64,000 nucleotides of DNA, taken from positions 1 to 64,000 of the forward strand of contig CANKZU010000001.1 in assembly GCA_947488615.1 (NCBI GenBank). The letters run 5' to 3'. Below, piece by piece: positions 61,015 to 64,000 of the stretch. A model generated the notes under the pieces. The model did not search any database, was not told where the DNA came from, and saw only the letters and a list, made by a program, of their open reading frames with translations. This stretch comes from an uncultured Aurantimonas sp. (GTDB lineage Bacteria > Pseudomonadota > Alphaproteobacteria > Rhizobiales > Rhizobiaceae). Both the position numbers and the translations under genes were made by a program. Each line of letters begins with the position of its first letter. Position 1 is the stretch's first letter.

Positions 61015-61497
61015 TCACTCCCGCGGTTCCTTGTCCAGCACCATGTAGTCGAGCGGCATTTCGGTCGTGTATTTGATCTGCTCCATGGCGAAGGACGAGG
61101 AGACGTCGCGGATTTCGATCTTGGCGATCATCCGCTTGTAGAAGGCGTCATAGGCGGCGATGTCCGGCACGACGACCCGCAGCAGATAGTCGACGTCGCC
61201 GCTCATGCGGTAGAACTCGACCACTTCGGGAAACTCGCCGACCACTTCGGAGAACCGCTTCAGCCACTCGTTGGAGTGGGAACTGGTGCGGATCGAGACG
61301 AAGACGGTGACCCGTGCGTTGACCTTGACGGGGTCGAGGATTGCGACCCGCCGCTTGATCACGCCCTCTTCCTCGAGCTTCTGGATGCGCCGCCAGCACG
61401 GCGTCGTCGACAGGCCGACACGCTTGGCGACGTCGGCAACCGCCAGCGTCGCGTTTTCCTGCAGCAGCCTCAGTATCTTCTTGTCCAGCCGGTCCAT
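61015..61497 (-). CDS. Lrp/AsnC-family transcriptional regulator
   Basis: This 160-residue protein has an N-terminal helix-turn-helix (DVAKRVGLSTTPCWRRIQKLEEEGVI) and the RAM ligand domain with VTVFVSIRTSSHSNEW and MSGDVDYLLRVVV. It probably responds to an amino acid. The 77-base gap to the next gene upstream may hold its promoter. Confidence 0.9.
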   Translation of the reverse strand: MDRLDKKILRLLQENATLAVADVAKRVGLSTTPCWRRIQKLEEEGVIKRRVAILDPVKVNARVTVFVSIRTSSHSNEWLKRFSEVVGEFPEVVEFYRMSGDVDYLLRVVVPDIAAYDAFYKRMIAKIEIRDVSSSFAMEQIKYTTEMPLDYMVLDKEPRE

Positions 61498-61574
61498 CGA
61501 CGCCTTGCTCCCTGTCCTGCGCCCAGAGGATTACAGGAGGCGCGCTAAAACCGGTAGGGTCGCTTGACGCCCGT

Positions 61575-62192
61575 TCACACAAGTTCCGCCACCCGCCGCT
61601 TCAGTTCCGGCAGAAGGTCAGTCGCGAACCAGGGATGGCGCTTCAGCCAGACATTGTTGCGCCAGGACGGGTGCGGCAGCGGCAAAACCTTCGCGAAACG
61701 CCCCTCGCCGGCGAGGATATTGCGCCAGTCGGCGACCGTCTCGGTCAGCGTCCGCGCGCCGCCGCCGGCAATATGGAAACGCTGCGCGTACATGCCGATC
61801 GCCAGCACCAACTCGACCTGCGGCATCGCGCGCATGACCCGCTCGTGCCACGTCGCCCGGCACTCGCGGCGTGGCGGCAGGTCGCCGCCCTTGGCGTCGT
61901 ATCCCGGAAAGCAGAAGCCCATCGGCACGATCGCAACCCGCGCCGGATCGTAGAAGATTTCCGGGCCGATCCCCAGCCAGTCCCGCAGCCGCACGCCCGA
62001 CGGATCGTTGAACGGCTTGGTCGTCTTGTCGGCGAGGTTGCCGGGCGCCTGCCCGGCGATGACCAGCCGCGCGGTCGGCGAGATCACCAGCACCGGGTTC
62101 GGCTCGATCGGCAGCGGCTTTCCCGAAGGCGCCTCGCGGCAGATCCGGCAGGAGCGGATCGTGTGATAGAGCGCCGTCGGATCGTCTCTCAC
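61575..62192 (-). CDS. Uracil-DNA glycosylase family protein
   Basis: This 205-residue protein has the superfamily motif VIAGQAPGNLADKTTKPFND (GQxPG, with a Pro-Phe stretch) and the closing HPSWRNN. A cysteine pair (RSCRIC) near the N-terminus suggests an Fe-S-like site. The fold removes uracil from DNA or, in some groups, acts on nucleobases in secondary metabolism. The GTG at 62192 is the favoured start. It lies 11 bases after the GST gene. Confidence 0.8.
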   Translation of the reverse strand: MRDDPTALYHTIRSCRICREAPSGKPLPIEPNPVLVISPTARLVIAGQAPGNLADKTTKPFNDPSGVRLRDWLGIGPEIFYDPARVAIVPMGFCFPGYDAKGGDLPPRRECRATWHERVMRAMPQVELVLAIGMYAQRFHIAGGGARTLTETVADWRNILAGEGRFAKVLPLPHPSWRNNVWLKRHPWFATDLLPELKRRVAELV

Positions 62193-62203
62193 CGCCGCAA
62201 TGC

Positions 62204-62815
62204 TCAGGCCTTGGCGCTCGGCCGCGCGGAAACCTCCGCGTACCAGCGGCGGACATTCTCCAGATCCTCCGGCGGCGTGATCTTCGCCGGCTTCATGAAA
62301 TCCATAGCGATCATGCCGGTGATGTCGGCGACGCTGTAGGCGTCGCCCGCCGCGAATTGGCTGTCCGCCAGATGCGCGTCGAACAGCTTGAGAAAGTCCA
62401 GCGCCTTCGGCCGGTTGGCCTCGCCCCATTCGGCGACCTGCGGCACTTCCCATGTGGCCATCGCCGGATGGGTGTGACGGAACGCCGCGGCGACCGTATT
62501 CAGCAAGCCGAGTTCGAGCCGGCGGTTCCACATCTCGACTTTGGCCCGGCCCAGCGCGCCAGTGCCGAACAGCGGCGGTTCGGGACGTTCTTCCTCGAAA
62601 TAGCGGCAGATGGCGATCGACTCGGTCAGGCAGGTGCCGTCGTCGAGCTCAAGAACGGGAAGCCGTTGCAAGGGGTTACGGCGTGTAATCTCATCCGATT
62701 TGTGACCCAACTCGCCCATATCGACGGACTCGATTGGGATTTCGATCCCCTTTTCCGCCAGATAAACCCGCACCCGGCGCGGATTGGGCGCGCGCCCGCC
62801 GTCGAACAGTTTCAT
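62204..62815 (-). CDS. Glutathione S-transferase family protein
   Basis: This 203-residue protein starts MKLFDGGRAPNPRRVRVYL, a thioredoxin-like N-domain without the usual Cys or clear catalytic Ser. It has NPLQRLPVLELDDGTCLTESIAICRYFEE in the glutathione-binding region. The C-domain ends with FMKPAKITPPEDLENVRRWYAEVSARP. ATG at 62815 is preferred over 62830. Confidence 0.88.
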   Translation of the reverse strand: MKLFDGGRAPNPRRVRVYLAEKGIEIPIESVDMGELGHKSDEITRRNPLQRLPVLELDDGTCLTESIAICRYFEEERPEPPLFGTGALGRAKVEMWNRRLELGLLNTVAAAFRHTHPAMATWEVPQVAEWGEANRPKALDFLKLFDAHLADSQFAAGDAYSVADITGMIAMDFMKPAKITPPEDLENVRRWYAEVSARPSAKA

Positions 62816-63057
62816 TCCGTCATCTCCCAATCCCGTTTTGCCCGCAATGGTTTAGGCAGGCGCGGCCCTGCTGCCAAGGCGTCGCGGTACGCTGGCGTTC
62901 GCCGTCCGAAAAGGACACGCAACACCGGAACGGATGACCCGTCGCGCGGTTTCCACAGAACAATCGGCTTTTTCGCTCTTTCTTAAGGCATTTTTTTAAG
63001 CTTCTCGAAACAGGATGGCCTGGTCTTCAAGCGTATCCAGGCGATCGATCGAGTTTC

Positions 63058-64000
<943 letters not shown>

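Overview
The window looks like the chromosome of a GC-rich alphaproteobacterium, most likely of the order Hyphomicrobiales (Rhizobiales). The pointers are an ETC complex I (NDUFS4-like) subunit beside two Hsp20 genes, a mosaic intergenic repeat of the kind scattered through rhizobial genomes, an AnbU-type proteasome operon, a SorC/ABC/SDR/FGGY polyol operon, and TadE/TadG genes. I cannot name a genus. No rRNA, tRNA or CRISPR array was seen.

Layout. 1-431 is the end of an IS3-family element cut by the window edge, followed by a long inverted repeat (480-556). 650-5508 is part of a polysaccharide locus: outer-membrane export lipoprotein, polyprenyl-phosphate sugar transferase, a CysQ-type phosphatase and a phosphohexomutase. 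5748-8771 is a TadE/TadE/TadG block. 8906-9772 is an EamA permease.

9965-36795 is the most interesting region, an apparently undescribed biosynthetic gene cluster in two arms. Arm A (9965-21655) is one tightly packed + strand operon. It holds two near-identical small peptides ending in SLHW, a caspase-fold (C25/CHAT-like) protein with a zinc ribbon, a membrane desaturase/hydroxylase, an asparagine synthase, a Gfo/Idh dehydrogenase, a ROK sugar kinase, a DegT aminotransferase resembling AHBA synthase RifK, an AMP-forming ligase, a PIG-L deacetylase and a BpsA-type (DUF43) branched-polyamine aminopropyltransferase. Arm B (24956-36795) holds a divergent SpeD, an FkbH-like protein with a carrier protein, an acetyltransferase, a radical SAM enzyme, an unknown helical protein, a second carrier protein, a B12-type radical SAM enzyme, a GT2 glycosyltransferase, a fold-I aminotransferase, a fold-III PLP decarboxylase and an SDR. 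A heat-shock block (21785-23722) and about 1.2 kb of repeat-like non-coding DNA separate the arms. The link between them is chemical: SpeD-type decarboxylation in arm B could feed the aminopropyltransferase in arm A. My reading is an amino-sugar/polyamine conjugate, possibly assembled with or released from a small peptide. The product is not known.

36892-37951 holds tspO and a small LprI-type secreted protein. 37995-46011 is a polyol catabolic operon (SorC regulator, binding protein, two permeases, ATPase, SDR, D-ribulokinase-like kinase), probably for ribitol or arabinitol. 46232-50917 is an AnbU-type locus (permuted ATP-grasp, alpha-E protein, an intervening MFS gene, AnbU) without its usual transglutaminase. 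50939-64000 is mixed housekeeping: DUF971, moaA, permeases, a polar amino-acid ABC transporter without its ATPase, a beta-hydroxyacid dehydrogenase, an EEP-family hydrolase, Lrp, a uracil-DNA glycosylase relative, a GST, and a sensor kinase cut by the window end.
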